Positions 1-5,019 of a DNA stretch of 5,019 bases are shown here, piece by piece (the stretch's first letter is position 1; every line of letters begins with the position of its first letter). Source of the stretch: CAYLPT01 sp964385645. Lineage in GTDB: Bacteria > Armatimonadota > Hebobacteria > Hebobacterales > Hebobacteraceae. The notes beneath the pieces are model-generated. The model saw only the letters and a program-made list of their open reading frames with translations, had not been told where the DNA came from and did not search any database. The DNA lies in assembly GCA_964385645.1 (NCBI GenBank), contig CAYLPT010000065.1:1-5019 (forward strand). The letters run 5' to 3'. Made by a program: the position numbers and the translations under genes.

Positions 1-1439
1 GCATAGATCTGCGAGGTCGGGTACAACATCTCCCTCATCCCCGGCCCGCCCCGCGGCCCCTCGTACTGGATCACCACCACGTCACCCGCCCGGATCCCGC
101 CGGCCACGATCGCCTCCGTGGCCTCCTCCTCCCGCGTGAACACCCGCGCCCGGCCCGCGAACCGCCTCATCCCTGCGGCCACCGCCGACGCCTTCACCAC
201 CGCCCCCTGCGGCGCCAGGTTGCCCCGCAGGATGGCGATCCCGCCCTCCGGGTGATAGGCCCGCTCGCGGGGGCGGATCACCTCCGCATCCAGCACCTTC
301 GCCTCCGCCGCGATCTCCCGGATCGGCCGGCCGCTCACCGTCTCCGCGGGCTCGACATCCTCGCCGAGCGCGTGCAGCACGGCCGGCACCCCGCCCGCCC
401 GATCCAGGTCCTCCATCGCGTGCTGGGCGGTGGGGCCGGGCAGTATGTCCGTGATGTGGGGCGTCACCCGCGCCAGCTCGTCGAACCAATCAACCGGCAG
501 TTTGATGCCCGCCTCGTGCGCGATCGCCGGCAGGTGCAGGACCGTATTGGTCGAGCCCCCCAGCGCGTTGTCCACCCGGATGGCATTGCGGAAGGCCGCC
601 TCGGTCATGATCCGCCGCGGGCGCACCTCCTCCCGCACCAGGTCCAAGATACGTATCCCGCTGGCGTAGGCGAGCCGGCGCCTCTCCGCCGACACAGCGA
701 GCGCCGTCCCGGACCCCGGCAGCGACATGCCCATCGCCTCCGTCAGGCAGGCCATCGTGTTGGCCGTGTACAGCCCCTGGCACGAGCCGATGCCCGGGCA
801 GGCCGCCATCTCCAGGGCCGAGAGCTGCTCCTCAGTGAGGAGCCCGGCCTGCCGCCAGCCCGCCCCCGAGTAGCCATCCCCGTACACCGTACGCCCGCCG
901 GCCAGGCGCTCGGCCACCGCCGCGACCCCGGCCTTCCCACCCTCCCGGAAGCGCTCCGCCAGCGCCCGCAGCTCCTCCGCGATGGGGCCGCACTGGCCGG
1001 CCAGCATCGGCCCGGCCGTCACTATGATCGCCGGCAGGTTCAGCCGCGCGGCGGCCATCAGCATCCCCGGTGTGATCTTATCGCAGTTGGTCAGCAGCAC
1101 CAGCCCGTCGAGCTGGTGGGCCTCGGCCACCGACTCCACGGAGTCGGCGATCAGCTCCCGGGAGGGCAGCGAGTAGTGCATCCCCGCGTGGCCCATCGCC
1201 AGCCCGTCGCAGATCGCGGGCAGCCCGAAGAAGAAGGCCACCCCCCCGGCGGCGAAGATGCCGCGCTCGATGTGCCGCTCCAGATCGCGCATACCCACAT
1301 GCCCCGGCACCAGGTCGGTCCAGCTCGTCGCGACGCCGATGAACGGCCGGCCCAGCGCGCTTGGGTCCAGCCCCGAGCCATACAGCAGGGCCCGGTGCGG
1401 AGCACGGGCCGCGCCCGACTTGATAGCGTCGCTGCGCAT
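1..1439 (-). CDS. ilvD: Dihydroxy-acid dehydratase (3' end beyond window)
   Basis: Iron-sulfur dehydratase that converts 2,3-dihydroxy-3-methylbutanoate and -pentanoate to the 2-keto acids in valine, leucine and isoleucine synthesis. It acts in the cytoplasm. The window holds 479 uninterrupted codons from the ATG at 1439 and no stop. Visible family motifs are VPGHVGMRDL (44-53), ICDGLAMGHAGM (76-87), SLPSRELIADS (90-100), NCDKITPGM (118-126), ACPGIGSCQGLYTANTMACLTEA (from 213), GGSTNTVLH, and YEGPRGGPGMREMLYPTS (from 459). C77, C119 and C214/C220 are candidate cluster ligands. D120-K121 and E460 match the metal-binding positions of the family. The C-terminal ITDGRFSGG segment with the catalytic serine is outside the window. 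Relatives with this motif pattern (archaeal/clostridial type) are about 550 residues, so about 70-80 are missing. Shine-Dalgarno GGAGGGAG lies 7 nt before the ATG. The gene sits alone behind a T-box leader. An Edd/sugar-acid dehydratase is the alternative, but the motifs and the T-box favour IlvD. Confidence 0.95.
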   Translation of the reverse strand, partial: MRSDAIKSGAARAPHRALLYGSGLDPSALGRPFIGVATSWTDLVPGHVGMRDLERHIERGIFAAGGVAFFFGLPAICDGLAMGHAGMHYSLPSRELIADSVESVAEAHQLDGLVLLTNCDKITPGMLMAAARLNLPAIIVTAGPMLAGQCGPIAEELRALAERFREGGKAGVAAVAERLAGGRTVYGDGYSGAGWRQAGLLTEEQLSALEMAACPGIGSCQGLYTANTMACLTEAMGMSLPGSGTALAVSAERRRLAYASGIRILDLVREEVRPRRIMTEAAFRNAIRVDNALGGSTNTVLHLPAIAHEAGIKLPVDWFDELARVTPHITDILPGPTAQHAMEDLDRAGGVPAVLHALGEDVEPAETVSGRPIREIAAEAKVLDAEVIRPRERAYHPEGGIAILRGNLAPQGAVVKASAVAAGMRRFAGRARVFTREEEATEAIVAGGIRAGDVVVIQYEGPRGGPGMREMLYPTSQIY

Positions 1440-1446
1440 CGCGTTT

Positions 1447-1454
1447 CTCCCTCC
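1447..1454 (-). promoter_or_regulatory. Ribosome binding site of ilvD
   Basis: GGAGGGAG on the minus strand ends 7 nt before the ATG at 1439 (10 nt from the GGAGG core), and it fixes this start. It lies immediately downstream of the T-box hairpin base rather than inside it. It is complementary to a CTCCC segment in the hairpin's 5' arm. Confidence 0.8.
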
Positions 1455-1456
1455 GA

Positions 1457-1523
1457 GGTGACCGCAAGGTGCAAGCACCTCCCGTCCCTTTGGGACGGGA
1501 GGTGCTTGCACCTTCGCGGTACC
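1457..1523 (-). terminator. Long OFF-state hairpin of the ilvD T-box leader
   Basis: The arms 1466-1488 and 1492-1514 are perfect reverse complements (23 bp) around a three-base loop. Past a one-base bulge the pairing continues CCGC/GCGG, then GGTA with TCACC, so the hairpin consumes the T-box bulge itself. This is the competing partner of the antiterminator, because CGTCCC pairs with GGGACG as in known T-box terminators. The 3' arm is followed by TTGCGGTCACC, with no U-tract. It ends a few bases before the ribosome binding site. Intrinsic termination is therefore not certain, and control of translation initiation is possible. Confidence 0.75.
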
Positions 1524-1530
1524 ACCCAAA
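1489..1530 (-). promoter_or_regulatory. T-box antiterminator (tRNA acceptor-end binding)
   Basis: Helix A1 pairs TTTGGG (1525-1530) with CCCAAA (1489-1494). The seven-base bulge TGGTACC (1518-1524) is the canonical site for the uncharged tRNA NCCA end. Helix A2 pairs GCG (1515-1517) with CGT (1495-1497), including one G-U pair. Between them the RNA can form a small hairpin from AGGTGC/GCACCT (1500-1513). This is the textbook T-box ON structure. It is mutually exclusive with the long hairpin that uses the same CGTCCC segment. Confidence 0.88.
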
Positions 1531-1745
1531 TTGGGCACGGCTCCCCTGGTGGGCGGCCGCGCCCCGCTTTCTCCGCGATAACGGGCGGCTCCGGCGCCGG
1601 TCTACTGGATGCGTTCGACCGGGCGGCTCCAGGGCGAGATTCGGCAGCTCCTCGGCGCCGGCTCTCAGCTTCCGCCGGCTCTCTGTGGCCTCGGGCCCTG
1701 CCTACTGCTCCCCTTCGCAGCCTTTGCGTGTGAGAATCCATGCAG

Positions 1746-1775
1746 ATTGTAGCAGGTCGGGGCCGCCCGCGTCAA
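1746..1775 (-). promoter_or_regulatory. Sigma-70-type promoter of ilvD
   Basis: On the minus strand the -35 box TTGACG (1770-1775) and the -10 box TACAAT (1746-1751) each match consensus at five of six positions, with an 18-bp spacer. In this GC-rich setting the AT-rich -10 stands out. Transcription would begin near 1739, just before the first T-box structures, so promoter and riboswitch support each other. Confidence 0.85.
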
Positions 1776-1793
1776 GCGCCGCGGGAGGCGGCC
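1761..1793 (-). repeat. Inverted repeat over the ilvD -35 region
   Basis: GGCCGCC (minus strand, 1787-1793) pairs with GGCGGCC (1761-1767). The inner arms CGCG/CGCG pair after a three-base bulge, leaving an eight-base loop that contains part of the -35 box. It lies 20-odd bases after the stop of the URO-D-like gene. It could therefore be a weak terminator for that gene or an operator on the ilvD promoter. There is no U-tract, and GC-rich sequence makes chance pairing fairly likely. Confidence 0.4.
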
Positions 1794-1813
1794 GAAGGGC
1801 CGGGCGGCCGGGG

Positions 1814-2764
1814 TCAGTAGCGGCCGGCGGCCCGGGCGGTATCCCAGAGGGCCTGCATGTTCTCCTCGGGCACGCCGGGGATGCACTGGTCGGGGGCGCA
1901 GACCCAGCCTCCGCGCGGCTTGAGGATCTCCATCACCCGGAGCACCTCGGCGCGGACCTGCTCGGGGCCGCCGAGGGCGAGCACGGCGGTGTCAATGCCT
2001 CCCCAGAGGGCGGTCCGGCCGAAGGTGGCGGACTTGACGGCGGCGAGGTCGTTGGCCCGCGCCTGGATGGGGTCGAGGACGGTGATGCCGAGGCCGGCGA
2101 GGTCGGCCGCGATGTCGTGTATGCACCCGCAGGTGTGGAAGTGGACGATCTTGCCGGCGGCGAGCACGTCCGCGAAGCAGTACTCGTACTCCGGCAGGAG
2201 GAAGTCGCGCGCCATCTGTGGCGAGAGCATCGGCGCCCGCTGGGTGCCGAGGTCGTCGCTTATCATCACCCCATCCACGCCGAGGTCGAGGTAGCGCGCG
2301 AACACGCGCCGACCGTGGTCGGCGATGCCGTGCAGGAGCCGGCGCGCGTCGGCGGGCCGCTCGATCAAGGAGGCGAGGAAGTTGTCCATGCCCATGAGCG
2401 CCCATGCACGCTCGAACAGCAGGCGCATGAGCTGGCCGATGACGAGCCGCTGGCTTCGGTCCACGGCGGCGAGCCCGTGCGCCATCTCGTCGGTGAGGAC
2501 GAGCTCGTCGGGGTCGGGGAAGGAGTAGTCGTCGAGCCGCTCCAGGTCGGCGAGGGGGTGGCGCTTGGGGAAGGGCACGGTGCCCGGGATGCCAACCTCC
2601 CAGCCGACGCCCCAGTGGTCGGTCCAGTCCTCGAAGCGGTTCAGGCCCTCGAGCTGAAAGACGTGGAGGAGCGGCTCGCAGCCCAGGGGAACCCACTCCG
2701 GGCGGCCGAAGCGGATCGCCTCCAGCAGGTTCTCCTTCGGGCTCAGCGTGGGGCGGGCCGGCAC
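1814..2764 (-). CDS. URO-D / MtaA-type methyltransferase family protein
   Basis: A complete 316-residue protein of the uroporphyrinogen decarboxylase superfamily (PF01208-like TIM barrel), near the usual 320-350 length. Family features are SPKENLLEAIRFGRPEWVP (from 8), DHWGVGW (49-55), HPLADLERLDDYSFPDP (69-85), DGVMISDDLG (164-173), HFHTCGCIHDI (208-218), ALWGGIDT (252-259) and a C-terminal VPEENMQALWDTARAAGRY. H210, C212 and C289 make an H-x-C-x76-C pattern like the zinc site of MtaA/MtbA corrinoid methyltransferases. True HemE lacks this pattern, so methyl transfer is more likely than haem synthesis. The substrate cannot be read from the sequence. No corrinoid protein or second methyltransferase is adjacent. 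The GTG start is chosen because AGGAGGAG lies just upstream and family homology begins about eight residues in. An in-frame ATG at 2896 would add 44 low-complexity residues. No upstream promoter was recognised. Confidence 0.85.
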   Translation of the reverse strand: MPARPTLSPKENLLEAIRFGRPEWVPLGCEPLLHVFQLEGLNRFEDWTDHWGVGWEVGIPGTVPFPKRHPLADLERLDDYSFPDPDELVLTDEMAHGLAAVDRSQRLVIGQLMRLLFERAWALMGMDNFLASLIERPADARRLLHGIADHGRRVFARYLDLGVDGVMISDDLGTQRAPMLSPQMARDFLLPEYEYCFADVLAAGKIVHFHTCGCIHDIAADLAGLGITVLDPIQARANDLAAVKSATFGRTALWGGIDTAVLALGGPEQVRAEVLRVMEILKPRGGWVCAPDQCIPGVPEENMQALWDTARAAGRY

Positions 2765-2767
2765 GGG

Positions 2768-2775
2768 CTCCTCCT
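2768..2775 (-). promoter_or_regulatory. Ribosome binding site deciding the GTG start
   Basis: AGGAGGAG on the minus strand puts its AGGAGG core 5 nt before the GTG at 2764. There is no comparable site before the ATG at 2896, which supports the shorter protein. Confidence 0.75.
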
Positions 2776-2776
2776 G

Positions 2777-2946
2777 CTCGGGGCGGTGGCCGGCGCGCTT
2801 CGCCAGGGCGACGGGGGGTCCTGCTTCCACAGGGTCAGGGCAGCGTCGGCCAGGGAAGGCGCCTGCGGCGCGGGCGCCGACAGCCGCCCTCGACAAGGAG
2901 CGACCGGCGGGGTCCGGAGGCCCTGCCCTACACAGGGCGGCGGGTG
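2777..2946. other. Divergent intergenic region, no gene recognised
   Basis: This is very GC-rich sequence between the URO-D-like gene and mutS2. It contains short inverted repeats, such as GCCCTG/CAGGGC (2920-2938, seven-base loop) and GGCGCC pairs on the minus strand around 2850-2880. One or both promoters should lie here, but I see no convincing -35/-10 pair for the minus-strand gene. The minus-strand reading frame remains open through it, with arginine/proline/alanine-rich, non-family sequence. Confidence 0.5.
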
Positions 2947-2955
2947 TGGTAGACT
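2947..2955 (+). promoter_or_regulatory. Possible extended -10 promoter of mutS2
   Basis: TGG-TAGACT fits an extended -10 (TGn plus four of six consensus bases). No good -35 box is seen 17 bp upstream. Transcription would start near 2962, only a few bases before the ATG, giving a very short or nearly absent leader. The next bases, AGGGGG (2956-2961), could be a weak ribosome binding site if the true start of transcription is further upstream. Confidence 0.3.
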
Positions 2956-2965
2956 AGGGGGTGTG

Positions 2966-5019
2966 ATGGATGAGCGGACGCTGCGGGTGCTGGAGTACGA
3001 CGCGGTCCGGCGGCGCCTGCGCGGGCACGCCTCTTCGCCGCTCGGCAAGGAGCTGGCGGAGCGGCTGACGCCGGCGGGGGACATCGCCGTCGCCCGCGCG
3101 CGCCTGGCCGAGACGACGGAGGCGAGGCGGGTGGCGGCCGATGCGGGGCGGGTGCCCTTGGGCGGGGTGCACGACGTGCGGGCGCAGGTGCTCAACGCGG
3201 CCCGCGGGGGCGTGCTGTCTGAGCGCGACCTGCGGGAGGTCTCGGACACCCTGTATGCGTCGCGGCGAATGCGAGGGTTCTTGCGGGCGCGGGAGGAGGA
3301 GGCGCCGCGGGTGGCGGCGCGGGCGGAGCGGCTCGGCGCCTTCCAGGAGATCGAGGAGGCGATCGAGAGCAGCATAGACATCCGGGGGCAGGTGGCCGAC
3401 AGCGCGAGCGATGAGCTCCGGGCCATCCGGCAGCGCATGCGCCAGCTCCAGGACAGCATCGAGCGCCGCCTCAGCGCGGTGATTCGCTCCCCCCAGTATG
3501 CGCGCATGATCCAGGAGCCGATCGTCACCGTGCGAGCGGGGCGCTACTGTGTGCCGGTGCGCAGCGAGTTCAAGGGGGAGTTCCGGGGGATCGTGCACGA
3601 CGCCTCGAGCAGCGGGGCCACGGTGTTCATGGAGCCCTTCGCGGTGGTGGAGGTGAACAACGAGCTGAGGGAGGCGCAGGTCGCGGAGGAGCGGGAGGTG
3701 CGGCGGGTGCTGGCCCGCCTGAGCGCCCAGGTGGGCGAGCGCGCGGAGGAGATCCTGGCCAGCCTGGAGGCGCTCGCGGAGCTGGACCTGATCTTCGCGC
3801 GGGCCGCGCTGGCGGAGGAGATGTCGGCGGTGGAGCCGGAGCTGAACACCGCGGGCGTGCTCGACCTGGCGCAGGCGCGGCACCCGCTGCTGACCGGGCG
3901 GGTGGTGCCGGTGGATGTGCGGCTGGGGGAGGGCTACCAGGGGCTGGTGCTGACGGGGCCCAACACCGGGGGCAAGACGGTGACGCTGAAGACGGTGGGG
4001 CTGCTCACGCTGATGGCGCAGTCTGGGCTGCACGTGCCGGCCGGGTCGGGGAGCCGGCTGGCGATGTTCGGGCAGGTGTTCGCGGACATCGGGGATGAGC
4101 AGAGCATCGAGCAGAGCCTCTCGACGTTCTCCTCCCACATGAGCCAGATCGTCAAGGTGCTGGGGCAAGCGGACGCGAACTCGCTGGTGCTGCTGGACGA
4201 GATCGGCGCGGGGACCGACCCGGCGGAGGGGTCGGCGCTGGCGAAGGCGATCATGCGGGAGCTGCTGCGGCGGGGGTGTCGGGTGGTGGCGACGACGCAC
4301 TACGGGGAACTGAAGGCCTTCGCGTACACGCAGCCGGGGCTGGAAAACGCGAGCGTGGAGTTCGACCCGGTGACGCTGGAGCCGACCTTCGAGGTGCGCA
4401 TCGGAACGCCGGGCAGCAGCAACGCCTTCGCCATCGCCTCCCGGCTGGGGCTGCCGGCGGGGCTGCTGCGGGAGGCCGCCGAGATGATGGGGGAGGCGCA
4501 GGTGGCCCTGCACGAGGTGATCCAGCGGGCGGAGCAGGACCAGCGGGACCTGGCGGAGGAGCGCCGGGAGGCGGCGCGGGTGCGCCTGCAGCTCGAGCGG
4601 ACGCAGGAGGAATACGAGCGACTGCTGGCCGATCTCAAGGCGCGGCGGCGGGAGGTGCTGGCCCAGGCGCGGGAGGAGGCGCGGCGGATCGTGGCGCGGG
4701 CGAAGCAGCGGACGGAGGAGCTGCTGAACCTGCTGCGGCAGTCGGTGCAGGAGGCGCGGGCCGCCCGGGATGCCGCGGAGCGGGAGCGGGAGCAGATCGA
4801 GCGCTTCGCTCCCCCCGAGCCCGCCGAGGTCACCGAGACCGCGCGGGCGACCCTCGAGGCGGTCTCGGAGGAGGCGCAGGAGGCGACGGCGGAGGCCGCC
4901 GCGCCGGAGCCCGCCCCGGCGGAGCCTGAGCCGGAGCCCGTGGCGCCGGGGGAGCTGCGCCCGGGGGACGCGGTGGTGGTGAGGAGTGTGGGGCAGCGGG
5001 GGAGCGTGCTGTCGGGGCC
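2966..5019 (+). CDS. mutS2: MutS2 family ATPase (3' end beyond window)
   Basis: MutS2 proteins are DNA- and ribosome-associated ABC-type ATPases. They are linked to suppression of homologous recombination and, in Bacillus subtilis, to splitting of collided ribosomes. The first 684 codons are present without interruption. An N-terminal core and clamp region (about 1-310) contains the family signature HDASSSGATVFMEP (211-224). The ATPase carries Walker A GPNTGGKT (331-338), STFSSHMSQI (386-395), Walker B LVLLDE with D411-E412, and switch His445 in TTHYGELK. A Glu/Arg/Ala-rich coiled coil follows (about 509-613). After it come an acidic Pro/Glu/Ala linker (about 614-660) and the start of the KOW-like segment, GDAVVVRSVGQRGSVLSG (666-683). 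The Smr nuclease domain is not in the window; family length near 785 implies about 100 more residues. The N-terminus has no mismatch-recognition domain, which excludes MutS1. The ATG at 2966 gives the normal N-terminus, and an adjacent in-frame GTG at 2963 is an alternative. Confidence 0.95.
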   Translation, partial: MDERTLRVLEYDAVRRRLRGHASSPLGKELAERLTPAGDIAVARARLAETTEARRVAADAGRVPLGGVHDVRAQVLNAARGGVLSERDLREVSDTLYASRRMRGFLRAREEEAPRVAARAERLGAFQEIEEAIESSIDIRGQVADSASDELRAIRQRMRQLQDSIERRLSAVIRSPQYARMIQEPIVTVRAGRYCVPVRSEFKGEFRGIVHDASSSGATVFMEPFAVVEVNNELREAQVAEEREVRRVLARLSAQVGERAEEILASLEALAELDLIFARAALAEEMSAVEPELNTAGVLDLAQARHPLLTGRVVPVDVRLGEGYQGLVLTGPNTGGKTVTLKTVGLLTLMAQSGLHVPAGSGSRLAMFGQVFADIGDEQSIEQSLSTFSSHMSQIVKVLGQADANSLVLLDEIGAGTDPAEGSALAKAIMRELLRRGCRVVATTHYGELKAFAYTQPGLENASVEFDPVTLEPTFEVRIGTPGSSNAFAIASRLGLPAGLLREAAEMMGEAQVALHEVIQRAEQDQRDLAEERREAARVRLQLERTQEEYERLLADLKARRREVLAQAREEARRIVARAKQRTEELLNLLRQSVQEARAARDAAEREREQIERFAPPEPAEVTETARATLEAVSEEAQEATAEAAAPEPAPAEPEPEPVAPGELRPGDAVVVRSVGQRGSVLSG

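Larger units (their letters stand above)
1440..1739 (-). ncRNA. T-box riboswitch leader of ilvD
   Basis: An mRNA leader of about 300 nt that senses uncharged tRNA. In transcript order, lower Stem I pairs GGCT (1719-1722) with AGCC. Next is a GCGA/TGGA kink-turn-like region, then AGGG paired with CCCT. The specifier loop has AGTA (1703-1706) opposite GAAT and CTC (1636-1638), closed by GGC/GCC. The distal part carries the usual CAGAGAG...GGAAGCTGAGAGCCGG pattern. A CGGTC/GACCG stem (Stem II position) and a CCGTTATC segment (Stem III position) follow. The T-box sequence TGGTACCGCG is at 1515-1524. TGGT would pair with an ACCA tRNA end, which fits tRNAs with A73 such as Leu, Ile and Val. With the GAA-N-codon-purine spacing, the specifier is CUC (leucine). 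AUC (isoleucine), one register earlier, is the alternative. The features are read by eye without a covariance model, but the order and the near-invariant T-box sequence make the call strong. Confidence 0.92.

Noticed and set aside
252..1733. 493-residue open frame on the plus strand
   Set aside because: It is antisense to ilvD and its T-box leader, is rich in Arg/Pro/His, and has no recognisable domain. Long antisense frames are expected at this GC content.
1151..1741. 196-residue minus-strand frame starting near the ilvD transcription start
   Set aside because: It runs through the T-box leader and then out of frame through ilvD. Its near-palindromic CKHLPS/RCLHL stretch is the terminator hairpin translated.
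1814..2764. Uroporphyrinogen decarboxylase HemE for haem synthesis
   Set aside because: The H-x-C...C zinc pattern is that of the methyltransferase branch, and there are no haem-pathway neighbours.
2765..2896. 44-residue N-terminal extension of the URO-D-like protein from the ATG at 2896
   Set aside because: It shows no family similarity and has low-complexity composition. No ribosome binding site precedes it, while the GTG at 2764 has a strong one.
2954..4513. 519-residue open frame on the minus strand
   Set aside because: It is antisense to mutS2 and has Arg/His/Pro/Gln-rich composition. The plus strand carries all MutS2 motifs in one uninterrupted frame.
4276..4929. 217-residue Gly/Ala-rich plus-strand frame
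   Set aside because: It is a shifted frame within mutS2. The low-complexity Gly/Ala/Arg sequence comes from GC-rich codons.
2966..5019. Mismatch-repair MutS (MutS1)
   Set aside because: The N-terminus lacks the mismatch-binding Phe-x-Glu domain. The HDASSSGATVFMEP signature and the coiled coil followed by a KOW-like segment are MutS2 features.
1..5019. CRISPR array, tRNA/rRNA gene, insertion sequence or attachment site
   Set aside because: I saw no regularly spaced repeats, cloverleaf sequence, transposase or direct-repeat flanks on either strand.

Overview
The window comes from a GC-rich bacterium, roughly 70% G+C by eye, with strong G/C bias at third codon positions. It holds three protein genes, two of them cut by the window edges. 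A T-box leader, a MutS2-type (not MutS1) ATPase and an archaeal/clostridial-type dihydroxy-acid dehydratase together point away from typical Proteobacteria. They fit a high-GC Firmicute, Chloroflexi, Armatimonadota or similar lineage. The sequence alone does not fix the phylum.

Layout: positions 1-1439 (minus strand) hold the first 479 codons of ilvD, whose 3' end is beyond the left edge. Positions 1440-1775 hold its control region: a consensus-like sigma-70 promoter and a leader of about 300 nt that reads as a T-box riboswitch. The leader shows Stem I with a specifier loop, the conserved TGGTACCGCG T-box sequence, an antiterminator, and a perfect 23-bp competing hairpin. Positions 1814-2764 (minus strand) hold a complete URO-D/MtaA-like gene with a His-x-Cys...Cys zinc-site pattern. 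It starts at a GTG behind a strong Shine-Dalgarno sequence. Positions 2765-2965 are a divergent intergenic region. Positions 2966-5019 (plus strand) hold the first 684 codons of mutS2. These run through the clamp, ATPase and coiled coil and into the start of the KOW-like segment; the Smr domain would lie beyond the right edge.

The URO-D-like gene and ilvD lie in the same direction, but ilvD has its own promoter and riboswitch, so its expression should follow tRNA charging (most likely leucine) rather than the upstream gene. mutS2 is transcribed divergently and has no evident functional link to either. The most interesting element is the T-box leader. Its OFF-state hairpin is exceptionally long and perfect, yet has no U-tract and ends just upstream of the ribosome binding site. 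I see no CRISPR array, tRNA, rRNA, insertion sequence or clearly new defence or mobile system.
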